From an uncultured Paracoccaceae bacterium (GTDB lineage Bacteria > Pseudomonadota > Alphaproteobacteria > Rhodobacterales > Rhodobacteraceae): a stretch of 17,147 nt of DNA. The stretch is from NCBI GenBank assembly GCA_937907485.1, contig CALESR010000214.1, positions 1 through 17,147 of the forward strand, given 5' to 3'. Each line of letters starts with the position of its first letter. The first letter of the stretch is position 1. The translations under genes were made by a program, and so were the position numbers. Under the pieces are notes generated by a model. That model was not told the DNA's origin, made no database searches, and saw nothing but the letters and a program-made list of their open reading frames with translations. This document shows, one piece after another, positions 1 through 7,708 of this stretch.

Positions 1-1
1 G

Positions 2-301
2 CATATGGGGGCGGCGTTCCTGCATGGCGCGGCGGTGACGATCCACAAGGCGCAGGGCTCGCAATGGCCCGATGTGCAGGTTTTCGCCCCCGACCTTTAC
101 GCCGCCGCCGCGACGGGCCGCAACGAGGCCGGGGTGCCTCTGTGGAAGCGCCTCGCCTATGTGGCGATCACGCGGGCCGAGAACCGGCTGTTCTGGGTGG
201 TGCGCAACCGGCTGGCGCGGCCTTCGGGGCCGCTGCGGATCGACGATCTGGCCGGAGTGCCCGCGCCGCTGGCGCTGGTGGCGCAAGAGGACGAGGCGTA
301 A
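2..301 (+). CDS. RecD/UvrD-type ATP-dependent DNA helicase, C-terminal fragment (5' end outside window)
   Basis: Only about the last 99 codons are in the window; the frame is open from the left edge, so the start lies upstream. The fragment carries the last two motifs of a superfamily 1 helicase. TIHKAQGSQ is motif V of the UvrD_C_2 type, and LAYVAITRAENRLFWV is motif VI, with the arginine that contacts the ATP gamma-phosphate. Families with this ending include RecD-like helicases and stand-alone AAA/UvrD_C_2 ATPases, which unwind DNA or remodel DNA-protein complexes; the N-terminal half needed to choose between them is missing. The TAA stop ends one base before the stop codon of the convergent DUF6455 gene, with no room for a terminator between them. 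Fold and family are confident; exact role is not. Confidence 0.85.
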   Translation, partial: HMGAAFLHGAAVTIHKAQGSQWPDVQVFAPDLYAAAATGRNEAGVPLWKRLAYVAITRAENRLFWVVRNRLARPSGPLRIDDLAGVPAPLALVAQEDEA

Positions 302-652
302 TCAGCCCGCCAGCGCCTGAAATTGCCCGTGGTTCGGGCAGAACCCGGTCTGTTCGGGCTGGCCACCGCCCGCGACCATGAAGCGCGCGCATTGCGGCAG
401 GGCGGCGCAGTGGTGGCAGCTTTGCAGCAGCTCGTGCCACAGCTCGCGGCTGTCGGCCAGTTGCGATTCCGTCAGGCCAAAGATCCGGCCCATCGCCGCC
501 ACCCGCCCCGGCACGTCATCGGGCAGCGCGGCCAGTTCCAGCGCCTGCGCCCGGCTGACGCCCAGATCGGCCAGCTCGCGTTCGCTCATCGCCAGCAGGT
601 CGTTGCGGTCGCGGCTGCGGCGGAACAGATCGCGGAAACGCTCCATCATCAT
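302..652 (-). CDS. DUF6455 family small cysteine-rich protein
   Basis: The protein is 116 residues. The start chosen is the first of three consecutive ATG codons (652, 649, 646), because an AAAGGA-type ribosome site at about 660-666 sits 7 bases before the first. It is predicted soluble, with a charged N-terminus, no signal peptide and no membrane segment. The central part reads SERELADLGVSRAQ, a pattern common in small alphaproteobacterial proteins. The C-terminal half has a cysteine cluster, C79-x2-C82-x5-C88-x16-C105, with the last cysteine in a FCPNH motif. This matches DUF6455 as I know it, a mainly Rhodobacterales family of unknown function. The four cysteines could bind zinc or an Fe-S cluster (inference). 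It is divergent from thpR and converges directly on the helicase. Confidence 0.75.
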   Translation of the reverse strand: MMMERFRDLFRRSRDRNDLLAMSERELADLGVSRAQALELAALPDDVPGRVAAMGRIFGLTESQLADSRELWHELLQSCHHCAALPQCARFMVAGGGQPEQTGFCPNHGQFQALAG

Positions 653-757
653 CGCGGCATCCTTTCGTTCAGGGCCAACCCGATCAACTGGCGTCATTCT
701 GCGCCAATCTGCCGCCGCAGCCTTGATCTGGCGCAAACCGGCGGCTAGCCCTGTGGC

Positions 758-1291
758 ATGATCCGCGCCTTTCTTGCCCTGCCCATCCCTGAGGGCATCA
801 CCCATCGCCTGACGCTGGCGCAGCATCCGCTGCCGCTGCCGCGCCCGGTCGAGACCGGGATGTTCCATCTGACGCTGGCCTTTCTGGACAGTCAGCCCGA
901 ATCGGTGCTGGAGGACCTGCATCTGATCCTCGACGGGCTGCGGCTGCCCGCGCCGGTGCTGCGGCTGGCGGGGCTGGGGGCCTTTGGCGGCGCTGCGCCC
1001 GACACTGTTCACGCGCTGATCGCCCCTGACGCACGGTTGACCACCCTGCAGGCCAAGGTGGCGCGGGCGGCGCGCGATGTCGGCATCGCCCTGCCCGCGC
1101 GCCGCTTTGTGCCGCATGTCACGCTGGGCCGTGGCCTCTGCGAGCCTGCCGAACTGGCGCGCGGCATGGCGGCGGCGGGGGCGGTGACGTCAGAGCCGTG
1201 GACCGCCACCGAGATGATCCTTTACCGCTCGACCCTGCTGAAATCCGGCCCCGCCTATGACCCGCTGGCGGTTTATGCGCTGACACCTTGA
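758..1291 (+). CDS. thpR: RNA 2',3'-cyclic phosphodiesterase (ThpR/LigT family)
   Basis: A 177-residue member of the 2H phosphoesterase superfamily, of usual length. The two catalytic His-x-Thr motifs are plain: FHLTLAFL with H37 and T39, and PHVTLGR with H120 and T122. The MIRAFLALPIP opening is typical of the family. These enzymes hydrolyse 2',3'-cyclic phosphate RNA ends to 2'-phosphate and can join tRNA halves through a 2'-5' linkage in vitro; the physiological role in bacteria is unclear. The ATG at 758 has no strong Shine-Dalgarno sequence, but no better start lies nearby and the N-terminus fits the family. The gene is divergent from DUF6455, with a 105-bp gap that holds no promoter I would defend. 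The next gene follows after about 50 bases and may be cotranscribed. Confidence 0.9.
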   Translation: MIRAFLALPIPEGITHRLTLAQHPLPLPRPVETGMFHLTLAFLDSQPESVLEDLHLILDGLRLPAPVLRLAGLGAFGGAAPDTVHALIAPDARLTTLQAKVARAARDVGIALPARRFVPHVTLGRGLCEPAELARGMAAAGAVTSEPWTATEMILYRSTLLKSGPAYDPLAVYALTP

Positions 1292-1341
1292 ACCCGGACC
1301 CACGCGCGGCATAGGCTGGCGCAACGGCACAGGAGGCCCCC

Positions 1342-1578
1342 ATGCATTGCGTCTTTGTCCAGTTCCGCTGCCACCCCGGCAAGACCTATGAGGTGGCGCG
1401 CGAGGTCTATGACCGCGAGATCGTCTCGGAGCTGTTTTCCACCTCGGGCGACTGGGATCTGATCGCCAAGGTCTATATCCCCGCCGATCAGGATGTCGGG
1501 CATTACCTGTCCGAGCGGCTGTTCGACGTGCCGGGCATCTCGCGCACGCTGACCACGATGACCTTCAAGGCGTTCTGA
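1342..1578 (+). CDS. Stand-alone Lrp/AsnC ligand-binding (RAM) domain protein
   Basis: A 78-residue protein preceded by a perfect AGGAGG at 1331-1336, five bases from the ATG. The sequence, with FVQFRCHPGK near the start, SGDWDLIAKVYIP in the middle and PGISRTLTTMTF at the end, is the alpha/beta ligand-binding and oligomerisation domain of Lrp/AsnC regulators. The helix-turn-helix half is absent. The good ribosome site right before it argues that this is a genuine short protein and not a truncated Lrp. Stand-alone RAM proteins form ring-like oligomers and bind small molecules such as amino acids; some modulate full-length Lrp proteins. The stop codon overlaps the ATG of the downstream dehydrogenase by one base (TGATG), so translation is probably coupled. 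Confidence 0.85.
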   Translation: MHCVFVQFRCHPGKTYEVAREVYDREIVSELFSTSGDWDLIAKVYIPADQDVGHYLSERLFDVPGISRTLTTMTFKAF

Positions 1579-2300
1579 TGCCGGTCATTGTCATCACCGG
1601 CGCCAGTGCGGGCATCGGCGCCGCCACGGCCGCGCGCTTTCTGGCCGATGGCTGGTCGGTCGCCCTGCTGGCGCGGCGCGCCGAACCCATGCCCGATCAG
1701 CCCCGCGCCCTGCCGCTGGCCTGCGACGTCACCGATGAGGCGCAGGTCGAGGCGGCCTTTGCCGAGGTGGTGGCGCGCTTTGGCCGCATCGACGTGCTGT
1801 TCAACAACGCGGGCAAGATGATCCCCGGCTCGCTGATCGACGAGCTGTCGGTGGCCGACTGGCGGGCGATGGTGGATGTGAACCTGACCGGCATGTTCCT
1901 GTGCGCCCGCGCGGCGTTTCGCCAGATGCGGCGGCAGGACCCGATCGGCGGGCGGATCCTCAACAACGGCTCGATCTCCGCCCATGCGCCAAGGCCGGGG
2001 TCGGTGGCCTATACCAGCACCAAACACGCGATCACCGGGCTGACCAAGACGCTGGCGCTGGATGGCCGGCCCTTTGGCATCGCCGCCGGGCAGATCGACA
2101 TCGGCAACGCCCGCACCGAACTGGCCGCCCGCATCGAAAAGGGCGTGCCACAGGCCGATGGCAGCATCCGGCCCGAGCCGATGATGGATGTGGCCGAGGT
2201 CGCCGAGGCCGTGCTGTTCATGGCGCGGCAACCGGCGGGCACCAACGTGCCCTTCCTGACGGTGATGGCGACCACCATGCCCTTTGTCGGGCGCGGCTGA
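1578..2300 (+). CDS. SDR family NAD(P)-dependent oxidoreductase
   Basis: A 240-residue classical short-chain dehydrogenase/reductase. The N-terminal Rossmann motif TGASAGIG spans residues 7-14, and NNAG lies at 76-79. The catalytic tetrad is N102, S132, Y145 and K149 (YTSTK). Family members oxidise or reduce hydroxyl/keto groups on small molecules; the substrate cannot be read from sequence. R33 and R34 after the second beta strand would fit NADP(H) preference (inference). Its ATG overlaps the stop of the RAM-domain gene by one base, so the two are a translationally coupled pair and the RAM protein may sense a related metabolite. It ends 2 bases before the convergent Alph_Pro_TM gene. Confidence 0.92.
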   Translation: MPVIVITGASAGIGAATAARFLADGWSVALLARRAEPMPDQPRALPLACDVTDEAQVEAAFAEVVARFGRIDVLFNNAGKMIPGSLIDELSVADWRAMVDVNLTGMFLCARAAFRQMRRQDPIGGRILNNGSISAHAPRPGSVAYTSTKHAITGLTKTLALDGRPFGIAAGQIDIGNARTELAARIEKGVPQADGSIRPEPMMDVAEVAEAVLFMARQPAGTNVPFLTVMATTMPFVGRG

Positions 2301-2302
2301 GG

Positions 2303-3067
2303 TCAGGATTCGCGGATGCGCTGCACCAGCGCCGCCGCGCCCCAGCCTGCCCCCAGCGCAATCGCCAGCGCCAGCAGGCCATACAGCAGCGGCTGGTCAT
2401 AGGCCATCTGGTGCAGCCAGCGCTCGATCCCGTCCTTGCGCACAAAGATCGCGGTGCGGAACTGGCTGACCACGGCGCCGTCCTGCACCAGATACATGCG
2501 GGTGGTATAGGCGCCCTCGGTCAGATTGGCGGGCAGTCGGATGACGGTGCGAAACAGGATGTCGCGGTCCACATGCACATGGCGGCCCAGCGCCAGATAC
2601 TGATCGGTCCGCTCGCGGATGCGCAGCAGGGCCTCGGCGAACAGGGCGTTTTCGGGGGCCAGATCGGCGCGGATCGCCTGCCGGGTGGAAATTCGGAACT
2701 CGGCATCGGCCTCGGGCGACAGGATGCTTTCCAGCGGTCGGGTGCTGGCCACGGCATAGAACGACGGCACCGAGGCCATCACCGCCGAAGCGACGTTCAT
2801 CCAGATGCCCGCGCGGCGCTCCTTGCGCCAGACGGCGACGGTCTGGCGCGGCCCTTCGACCACGACGACCACGTCAAACCCCTCGCCCGCGGGGTCATCG
2901 GTCGCGGCCGCCGTGCTGTCACGACGCACCGCGCCAAAGATCAGGATTTCCGAACCCGAGAAACTGGCGGTCAGTTCGACGCTGTTCTGGCTGAGCGCGC
3001 CGATGATCTCGTCCGCGCGGGCGGGCAGCGCGACCAGCAGCAGCAGGAGGGCCAGCAGCACCCGCAT
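2303..3067 (-). CDS. TIGR02186 / Alph_Pro_TM family membrane-anchored periplasmic protein
   Basis: The protein has 254 residues. The start at 3067 gives a clear signal peptide (about residues 1-18, a leucine-rich core ending PARA before DE). A large beta-rich periplasmic region follows, then one C-terminal membrane segment at about 228-250 and a short RIRES tail. This layout and the sequence match the alphaproteobacterial family TIGR02186 (Pfam Alph_Pro_TM), whose function is unknown. The frame continues upstream into the TSUP gene but without family-like sequence, so the later start is preferred. Its ATG overlaps the TSUP stop by one base (TGATG), with only a weak ribosome site, implying translational coupling. 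The pairing suggests it is an accessory subunit of the permease (inference). Confidence 0.8.
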   Translation of the reverse strand: MRVLLALLLLLVALPARADEIIGALSQNSVELTASFSGSEILIFGAVRRDSTAAATDDPAGEGFDVVVVVEGPRQTVAVWRKERRAGIWMNVASAVMASVPSFYAVASTRPLESILSPEADAEFRISTRQAIRADLAPENALFAEALLRIRERTDQYLALGRHVHVDRDILFRTVIRLPANLTEGAYTTRMYLVQDGAVVSQFRTAIFVRKDGIERWLHQMAYDQPLLYGLLALAIALGAGWGAAALVQRIRES

Positions 3068-3987
3068 CAGAACCGCCCCGCAACGCGCAGGGAATAGGCC
3101 TCGGTCGGGGCGATCAGCAGATCCATCGCCACCTTGGCACAGACCGCCAGCACCAGCAGCGCCAGCAGGATGCGCAACTGCTCGCCGCGCAGGCGCGAGC
3201 CCAGTTGCGAGCCCAGTTGCGCGCCGAACACCCCGCCGATGATGAGAAAGAACGCCAGCAGGATATCGACGGAATGACTGCTGACCGCATGGGCGACCGT
3301 GGTGAAGGCGGTGGTAAAGATGATCTGGAACAACGAGGTGCCAACAACCACCTTGGTCGGCATGCCCAAGAGATAGATCATCGCCGGCACCATGATGAAG
3401 CCGCCGCCAACCCCCATCACCGCCGACAGGACACCGACCGAGGCGCCGACCAGCAGCGGCGGGATGACGCTGATGTACAGGCCCGACACCCGGAATTTCA
3501 TCTTGAACGGCAGGGCGTGCACCCAGTTGTGCTGATGCGCCTTGCGCCGCGGGGCGCCGGGTTTCTTGGCTCGCAGCCACGAGCGCAGGCTTTCTTGCAG
3601 CATCAGCGCGCCGACGACACCCAAAAACACCACATAGGACAGTTGCACCGCCAGATCGACCTGCCCCAGCGCGGTCAGCCAGCGAAAGACATAGATGCCC
3701 AGACTGGAGCCGATCAGGCCACCGACCAGCAGCACCGTGCCCATCTTCAGATCGACCGTGCGCCGCCGCAGATGCGCCATCACCCCGGAAATCGACGAGG
3801 CGACGACCTGATTGGCCCCGGTCGCCACCGCCACCGTCGGCGGAATGCCGATGAAGAACAAGACCGGAGTAATCAGGAACCCGCCGCCGACGCCGAACAG
3901 GCCCGACAACATGCCAACCCCTGCCCCGATGCCCAATAGCAACAGAACATTCACCGACACCTCAGCGATGGGCAAATAGACCAGCAT
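3067..3987 (-). CDS. TSUP family permease (sulfite exporter TauE/SafE family)
   Basis: A 306-residue polytopic inner-membrane protein with the internal duplication of the TSUP (TauE/SafE/YfcA) family. FGVGGGF at 31-37 in the first half is echoed by MGVGGGF at 191-197 in the second, each followed by a P-x-h-x5-G hydrophobic stretch. A basic cytoplasmic linker (about 133-165) joins the halves. Family members move sulfur-containing organic or inorganic anions, such as sulfite, sulfoacetate or thiosulfate; the substrate here is unknown. The MLVYLPIAE start is typical for alphaproteobacterial members, although the ribosome site is poor (GGGA, few bases away). It is the first gene of a coupled pair with the Alph_Pro_TM gene. 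A perfect hairpin ends only 14 bases upstream of the ATG. Confidence 0.88.
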   Translation of the reverse strand: MLVYLPIAEVSVNVLLLLGIGAGVGMLSGLFGVGGGFLITPVLFFIGIPPTVAVATGANQVVASSISGVMAHLRRRTVDLKMGTVLLVGGLIGSSLGIYVFRWLTALGQVDLAVQLSYVVFLGVVGALMLQESLRSWLRAKKPGAPRRKAHQHNWVHALPFKMKFRVSGLYISVIPPLLVGASVGVLSAVMGVGGGFIMVPAMIYLLGMPTKVVVGTSLFQIIFTTAFTTVAHAVSSHSVDILLAFFLIIGGVFGAQLGSQLGSRLRGEQLRILLALLVLAVCAKVAMDLLIAPTEAYSLRVAGRF

Positions 3988-4001
3988 GATCCCGCATATG
4001 A

Positions 4002-4030
4002 CAAAGCCCCTGCGTTTTACAGGGGCTTTG
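4002..4030 (-). terminator. Perfect 11-bp hairpin, probable terminator of the BMP-type ABC operon
   Basis: CAAAGCCCCTG at 4002-4012 is fully complementary to CAGGGGCTTTG at 4020-4030, with a 7-base loop. It lies 39 bases after the last ABC gene in its direction of transcription, so a terminator is the simplest reading. The stem ends in an AAAG/CTTT stretch, but no longer U-tract follows on the minus strand. It also sits just before the TSUP start codon. Confidence 0.65.
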
Positions 4031-4069
4031 CGGTAATTTTATGTAAGGCAGCCGACAGTTCGGATGAAC

Positions 4070-5035
4070 TTATCGCTCCTTGACATAGGGTTCGCCCCCG
4101 GCGCGCGGCGGGATGGCCTTGCCGACAAAGCCCGCCAGAATCACCACCGTCAGGATATAGGGCAGCGCGGTCATGAACTGGTTGGGCAGGGTGACAAACC
4201 CCAGATGCAGGTTCGGGAACTGGTTGGCGATCGCTTCGAGCGCGCCGAACAGCAGCACCGCACCCAGCGCCTGCCACGGCCGCCACTTGGCAAAGATCAG
4301 CGCCGCCAGCGCGATGAAGCCGCGCCCCGCGCTCATGTCCTTGACGAACCCGGCCGCCAGCGAGGTTGACAGATAGGCCCCGCCGATGCCGCAGAGCACG
4401 CCGGTAATCACCACCGCCGCATAGCGCAGCCGCACCACGCTGACACCGGCGGTATCGACCGCCGCCGGGTTCTCGCCCACCGCGCGCAGCCGCAGGCCAA
4501 AGCGCGTGCGATACAGCACCCACCACGTCAGCGGCACGGCCAGAAGGCCGACATAGACCAGAATGCCGTGCCCCGACATCACCTGCCCGTAAAGCGGGCC
4601 GATCACAGGCACCTCGCGCACCTGCGCGGCAAAGGGCAGGTCCAGCCGCGAGAACCTTGCGTCACCGACCAGCGCGGGCGTGCGGCCGCCCTGCTGGAAC
4701 CAGCTTTGCGCGATGACCACCGTCATGCCCGCCGCCAGAAAGTTGATCGCCACGCCTGAAATCAACTGGTTGCCGCGAAAGGTGATCGAGGCGACGCCGT
4801 GGATCAACGCAAAGGTCACCGAGGCCGCGATACCCGCCGCCAGACCGATGATCGCCGAGCCCGACCAATAGGCGATGGCCGCCGAAAAGAAGGCGCCGAT
4901 CAGCAGCTTGCCTTCGAGACCGATGTCAAAGATGCCCGCGCGTTCGGAAAACAGGCCCGCCAGACAGGCGAACAACAGCGGAGTCGCCAGTCGCAGCGTC
5001 GATTCCAGAATCTGGACTAGGGTTGCAAGATCCAT
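4070..5035 (-). CDS. ABC transporter permease, BMP-type nucleoside/purine uptake (second permease)
   Basis: A 321-residue inner-membrane permease of the BPD_transp_2 family (branched-chain amino acid, ribose and nucleoside importers). The segment LFSERAGIFDIGLEGKLL at about residues 28-45 is the hallmark of the permeases paired with BMP-type binding proteins. Eight to ten hydrophobic segments follow, and VGENPAAVDTAGVSVVR near residue 185 is the cytoplasmic coupling loop that contacts the ATPase. It is the last gene of the operon and starts 1 base after the stop of the preceding permease. Together the two permeases form the heterodimeric channel. Substrates in characterised relatives are nucleosides; purine nucleosides or bases are likely here, but substrate choice is inference. 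Confidence 0.92.
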   Translation of the reverse strand: MDLATLVQILESTLRLATPLLFACLAGLFSERAGIFDIGLEGKLLIGAFFSAAIAYWSGSAIIGLAAGIAASVTFALIHGVASITFRGNQLISGVAINFLAAGMTVVIAQSWFQQGGRTPALVGDARFSRLDLPFAAQVREVPVIGPLYGQVMSGHGILVYVGLLAVPLTWWVLYRTRFGLRLRAVGENPAAVDTAGVSVVRLRYAAVVITGVLCGIGGAYLSTSLAAGFVKDMSAGRGFIALAALIFAKWRPWQALGAVLLFGALEAIANQFPNLHLGFVTLPNQFMTALPYILTVVILAGFVGKAIPPRAGGEPYVKER

Positions 5036-5036
5036 C

Positions 5037-6134
5037 TCAGGCCCTCCGCCGCAGCATCAGGAACAGCGTTTCCAGCGGCCTGCGCACCATGTTGTCCAAG
5101 GCCCCGGTGAACATGATGACCAGAGCCTGAATGATGACGATCATCTCGCGCGGGATCGAGGTTTCGATCGCCAGTTCGGACCCACCCTGAAACAGGAAGC
5201 CGAACAGCAGCGCCGGGGCGATGATGCCGATGGGATGCGAGCGCCCCATCAGCGCCACGGCGATGCCGATGAACCCGGCCCCCTCGACCGCGTTCATCAC
5301 CAGCCGCTGCGGCCCGCCCATCACCCCGTTGACCGCCATCATCCCCGACAGCGCGCCCGAGATGATCATCGCCACCATGATGATCTTGAACGAGGAAATC
5401 CCGGCATAATGCGCCGCGGGTTCGGACTGGCCGAACGAGCGGATCTCGAAGCCCAGCCGTGTGCGCCAGAGCAGCACATAGCCCAGCACACAGGCCGCCA
5501 GCGCGACGAACAGCGTCACATTGGCCGGGCCTGAGCGCGAGAATTCGATCCCCAGGGGTTCCAGCACATCCGCCAGCCGCGGCAGCCGCAGATCGGCCGG
5601 AAAGCGCGCGGTGGCCGGGTCCATCGAGGTCGGCGGGCGCAGCACATGGCTGAGCAGATAGTTCATCACCGAGGCGGCGATGAAGTTGAACATGATCGTC
5701 GTGATGACGATGTGACTGCCCGCCTTGGCCTGCAGCCAGGCCGGAATCGAGGCCCAGAGCGCGCCGAACGCCGCCGAGGCGACAATCGCCGCGACAAAGG
5801 CCAGCGACCAGTGCGGCCAAGGGATCAACAGGCAGACCAGCGCCACACCGAGGCCGCCGATCAGCGCCTGCCCCTCGCCGCCGATGTTGAACAGCTTGGC
5901 CTGAAAGGCGATCGACACCGCAAGGCCGGTCAGCAGGAAGTTGGTGGTGTAATACAGCGTATAGCCCCAGCCATAGGTGGAGCCGAGGCTGCCGACGATC
6001 ATCAGCCGCATCGCCTCGACCGGGTCCTCGCCGATGGCCAGAATCACCAGCGCCGAAATCGCAAAGGCGATCACCAGCGAGAACAGCGGCACCAGCAGCA
6101 CGTCAGCCCAGCGGGGCATGGCTCTCGAACTCAT
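5037..6134 (-). CDS. ABC transporter permease, BMP-type nucleoside/purine uptake (first permease)
   Basis: A 365-residue BPD_transp_2 inner-membrane permease. The segment FQAKLFNIGGEGQALIGG (about residues 77-94) corresponds to the conserved NIGGEGQ block of the larger permease in nucleoside importers. SFGQSEPAAHYAGISSFK near residue 230 is the coupling loop to the ATPase. About ten membrane segments can be drawn. Its ATG lies inside the end of the ATPase gene, overlapping 4 bases (ATGA), a standard coupling arrangement. It forms the transport channel with the following permease. The reading frame is intact and of normal length. Confidence 0.92.
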   Translation of the reverse strand: MSSRAMPRWADVLLVPLFSLVIAFAISALVILAIGEDPVEAMRLMIVGSLGSTYGWGYTLYYTTNFLLTGLAVSIAFQAKLFNIGGEGQALIGGLGVALVCLLIPWPHWSLAFVAAIVASAAFGALWASIPAWLQAKAGSHIVITTIMFNFIAASVMNYLLSHVLRPPTSMDPATARFPADLRLPRLADVLEPLGIEFSRSGPANVTLFVALAACVLGYVLLWRTRLGFEIRSFGQSEPAAHYAGISSFKIIMVAMIISGALSGMMAVNGVMGGPQRLVMNAVEGAGFIGIAVALMGRSHPIGIIAPALLFGFLFQGGSELAIETSIPREMIVIIQALVIMFTGALDNMVRRPLETLFLMLRRRA

Positions 6135-7696
6135 GCTGCGTCCCCCGTGACACCGGCCATCAACAGGCCCAACTCGCGTGCATTGGTCTTTTCCGGGTCG
6201 CGCTCGCCCATGATGCGGCCGTCGAACATCACCAGAATGCGGTCCGACATCGACAGGATTTCATCGAGTTCGACCGAGACCAGCAAGATCGCCTTGCCCT
6301 GATCGCGCAGGGCGATCAGTTGCTTGTGGATGAACTCGATGGCGCCGATGTCCACGCCGCGCGTCGGCTGGCCGACCAGCAGCAGGTCCGGGTTCCTCTC
6401 GATCTCGCGCGCCAGCACGATCTTTTGCTGGTTGCCGCCGGAAAAGCTCTCGGCGGTCAGCATCGGGTTCGGCGGGCGCACGTCGAAGCGCTCGATCTTG
6501 CCCTTGGCATCGGCGAGGATCGCGGCGTTGTCCATCAGCAGCGCGTTCTTCTGGTATTCCGGCCGGTGGTGATAGCCAAAGGCGATGTTTTCCCACGCCA
6601 TGAAATCGAGGATCAACCCGCAGCGGTGGCGGTCCTCGTGCACATGGCCGATGCTGTCGTCGCGCCGCGTGCGGGCGGTGTCGTGTTTCAGCGACAGGTC
6701 CAGCGGCTTGCCGTTCATCTCCAGCGTGCCGGTGCCCGCCATCATGCCAGCCAGCACCTCCAGCAGTTCCGACTGCCCGTTGCCAGCCACGCCAGCGATG
6801 CCGAGGATTTCCCCGGCGCGCAGATCGAGGTCGATGCCGCGCAGGCGTTCGACGCCGTGCTTGTCCACCACCGTCAGGCCGCGCGCCGAAAGCACCAGTG
6901 CGCCGGGCTGCGCAGGGGATTTGTGCACGTCCAGCAAGACCTTGCGGCCGACCATCAGTTCGGCCAGTTCCGGCGGGCTGGTTTCGGATGTGGTGACCGT
7001 CGCCACCATCTCGCCGCGCCGCATCACGCTGACCTCGTCGGTCACCTCCATGATCTCGCGCAGCTTGTGGGTAATCAGGATGATCGTCTTGCCCTGCTCC
7101 TTGAGCCCGCGCAGGATGCGGAACAGATGGTCGGCCTCGGCGGGGGTCAGCACGCCGGTCGGCTCGTCCAGAATCAGGATATTCGCCTCGCGATACAGCG
7201 CCTTGAGGATCTCGACCCGCTGCTGATGCCCGACGCTGAGGTCTTCGATCAGGGTGTCGGGATCGACATGCAATTCATAATCCGCCGCCAGTTTCTGCAG
7301 CAGTTTGCGCGCCTTGGCCATCGAGGGGCGCAAAAGCGCACCGCCCTCGGCACCGAGGATCACGTTTTCCAGCACGGTGAAATTCTCGACCAGCTTGAAG
7401 TGCTGGAACACCATGCCGATCCCGGCCTTGATCGCGCCGAGACTGTCACCGATCTGCACCGGCTTGCCGTCGATCAGGATCTCGCCCGCGTCAGCGCGGT
7501 AAAAGCCGTACAGGATCGACATCAGCGTCGATTTCCCGGCACCGTTCTCGCCGATGATGCCGTGGATGGTGCCCTTGCGCACCCGGATGTTGATGTCCTT
7601 GTTCGCCTGGACCGGGCCGAACGCCTTCGATATCCCGCGAAGCTCGATGGCGGGGGCGGCTGTGACAGCCGCCCCCCCGGTCACGTCAGCGACCAT
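6131..7696 (-). CDS. ABC transporter ATP-binding protein, double-domain, nucleoside/purine importer
   Basis: A 521-residue protein with two fused ABC domains, the layout used by sugar (RbsA-like) and BMP-type nucleoside importers. Domain 1 has Walker A GENGAGKST (49-57), signature LSVGHQQR (153-160) and Walker B ILDEP (about 175-179). Domain 2 has a degenerate Walker A, GVAGNGQS (302-309), with glutamine in place of the catalytic lysine. It has a good signature, SGGNQQK (419-425), and VGQPTRGVD in place of a Walker B aspartate-glutamate pair. The degenerate second site is normal for this family, so probably one composite site hydrolyses ATP. The ATG at 7696 is 12 bases after the binding-protein stop, with GAGG overlapping that stop region. 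Confidence 0.94.
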   Translation of the reverse strand: MVADVTGGAAVTAAPAIELRGISKAFGPVQANKDINIRVRKGTIHGIIGENGAGKSTLMSILYGFYRADAGEILIDGKPVQIGDSLGAIKAGIGMVFQHFKLVENFTVLENVILGAEGGALLRPSMAKARKLLQKLAADYELHVDPDTLIEDLSVGHQQRVEILKALYREANILILDEPTGVLTPAEADHLFRILRGLKEQGKTIILITHKLREIMEVTDEVSVMRRGEMVATVTTSETSPPELAELMVGRKVLLDVHKSPAQPGALVLSARGLTVVDKHGVERLRGIDLDLRAGEILGIAGVAGNGQSELLEVLAGMMAGTGTLEMNGKPLDLSLKHDTARTRRDDSIGHVHEDRHRCGLILDFMAWENIAFGYHHRPEYQKNALLMDNAAILADAKGKIERFDVRPPNPMLTAESFSGGNQQKIVLAREIERNPDLLLVGQPTRGVDIGAIEFIHKQLIALRDQGKAILLVSVELDEILSMSDRILVMFDGRIMGERDPEKTNARELGLLMAGVTGDAA

Positions 7697-7708
7697 TGGT
7701 CAGAGGCC

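Noticed and set aside
653..757. Promoter between DUF6455 and thpR (TTGATC, 17 bases, TAGCCC; CTTGATC resembling sigma32)
   Set aside because: The -10 match is poor for either sigma factor, so it was not listed as a feature.
6131..7696. Degenerate second ATPase site as an inactivating mutation
   Set aside because: Missing Walker A lysine and Walker B acid residues in domain 2 are usual for double-ABC proteins of nucleoside importers.
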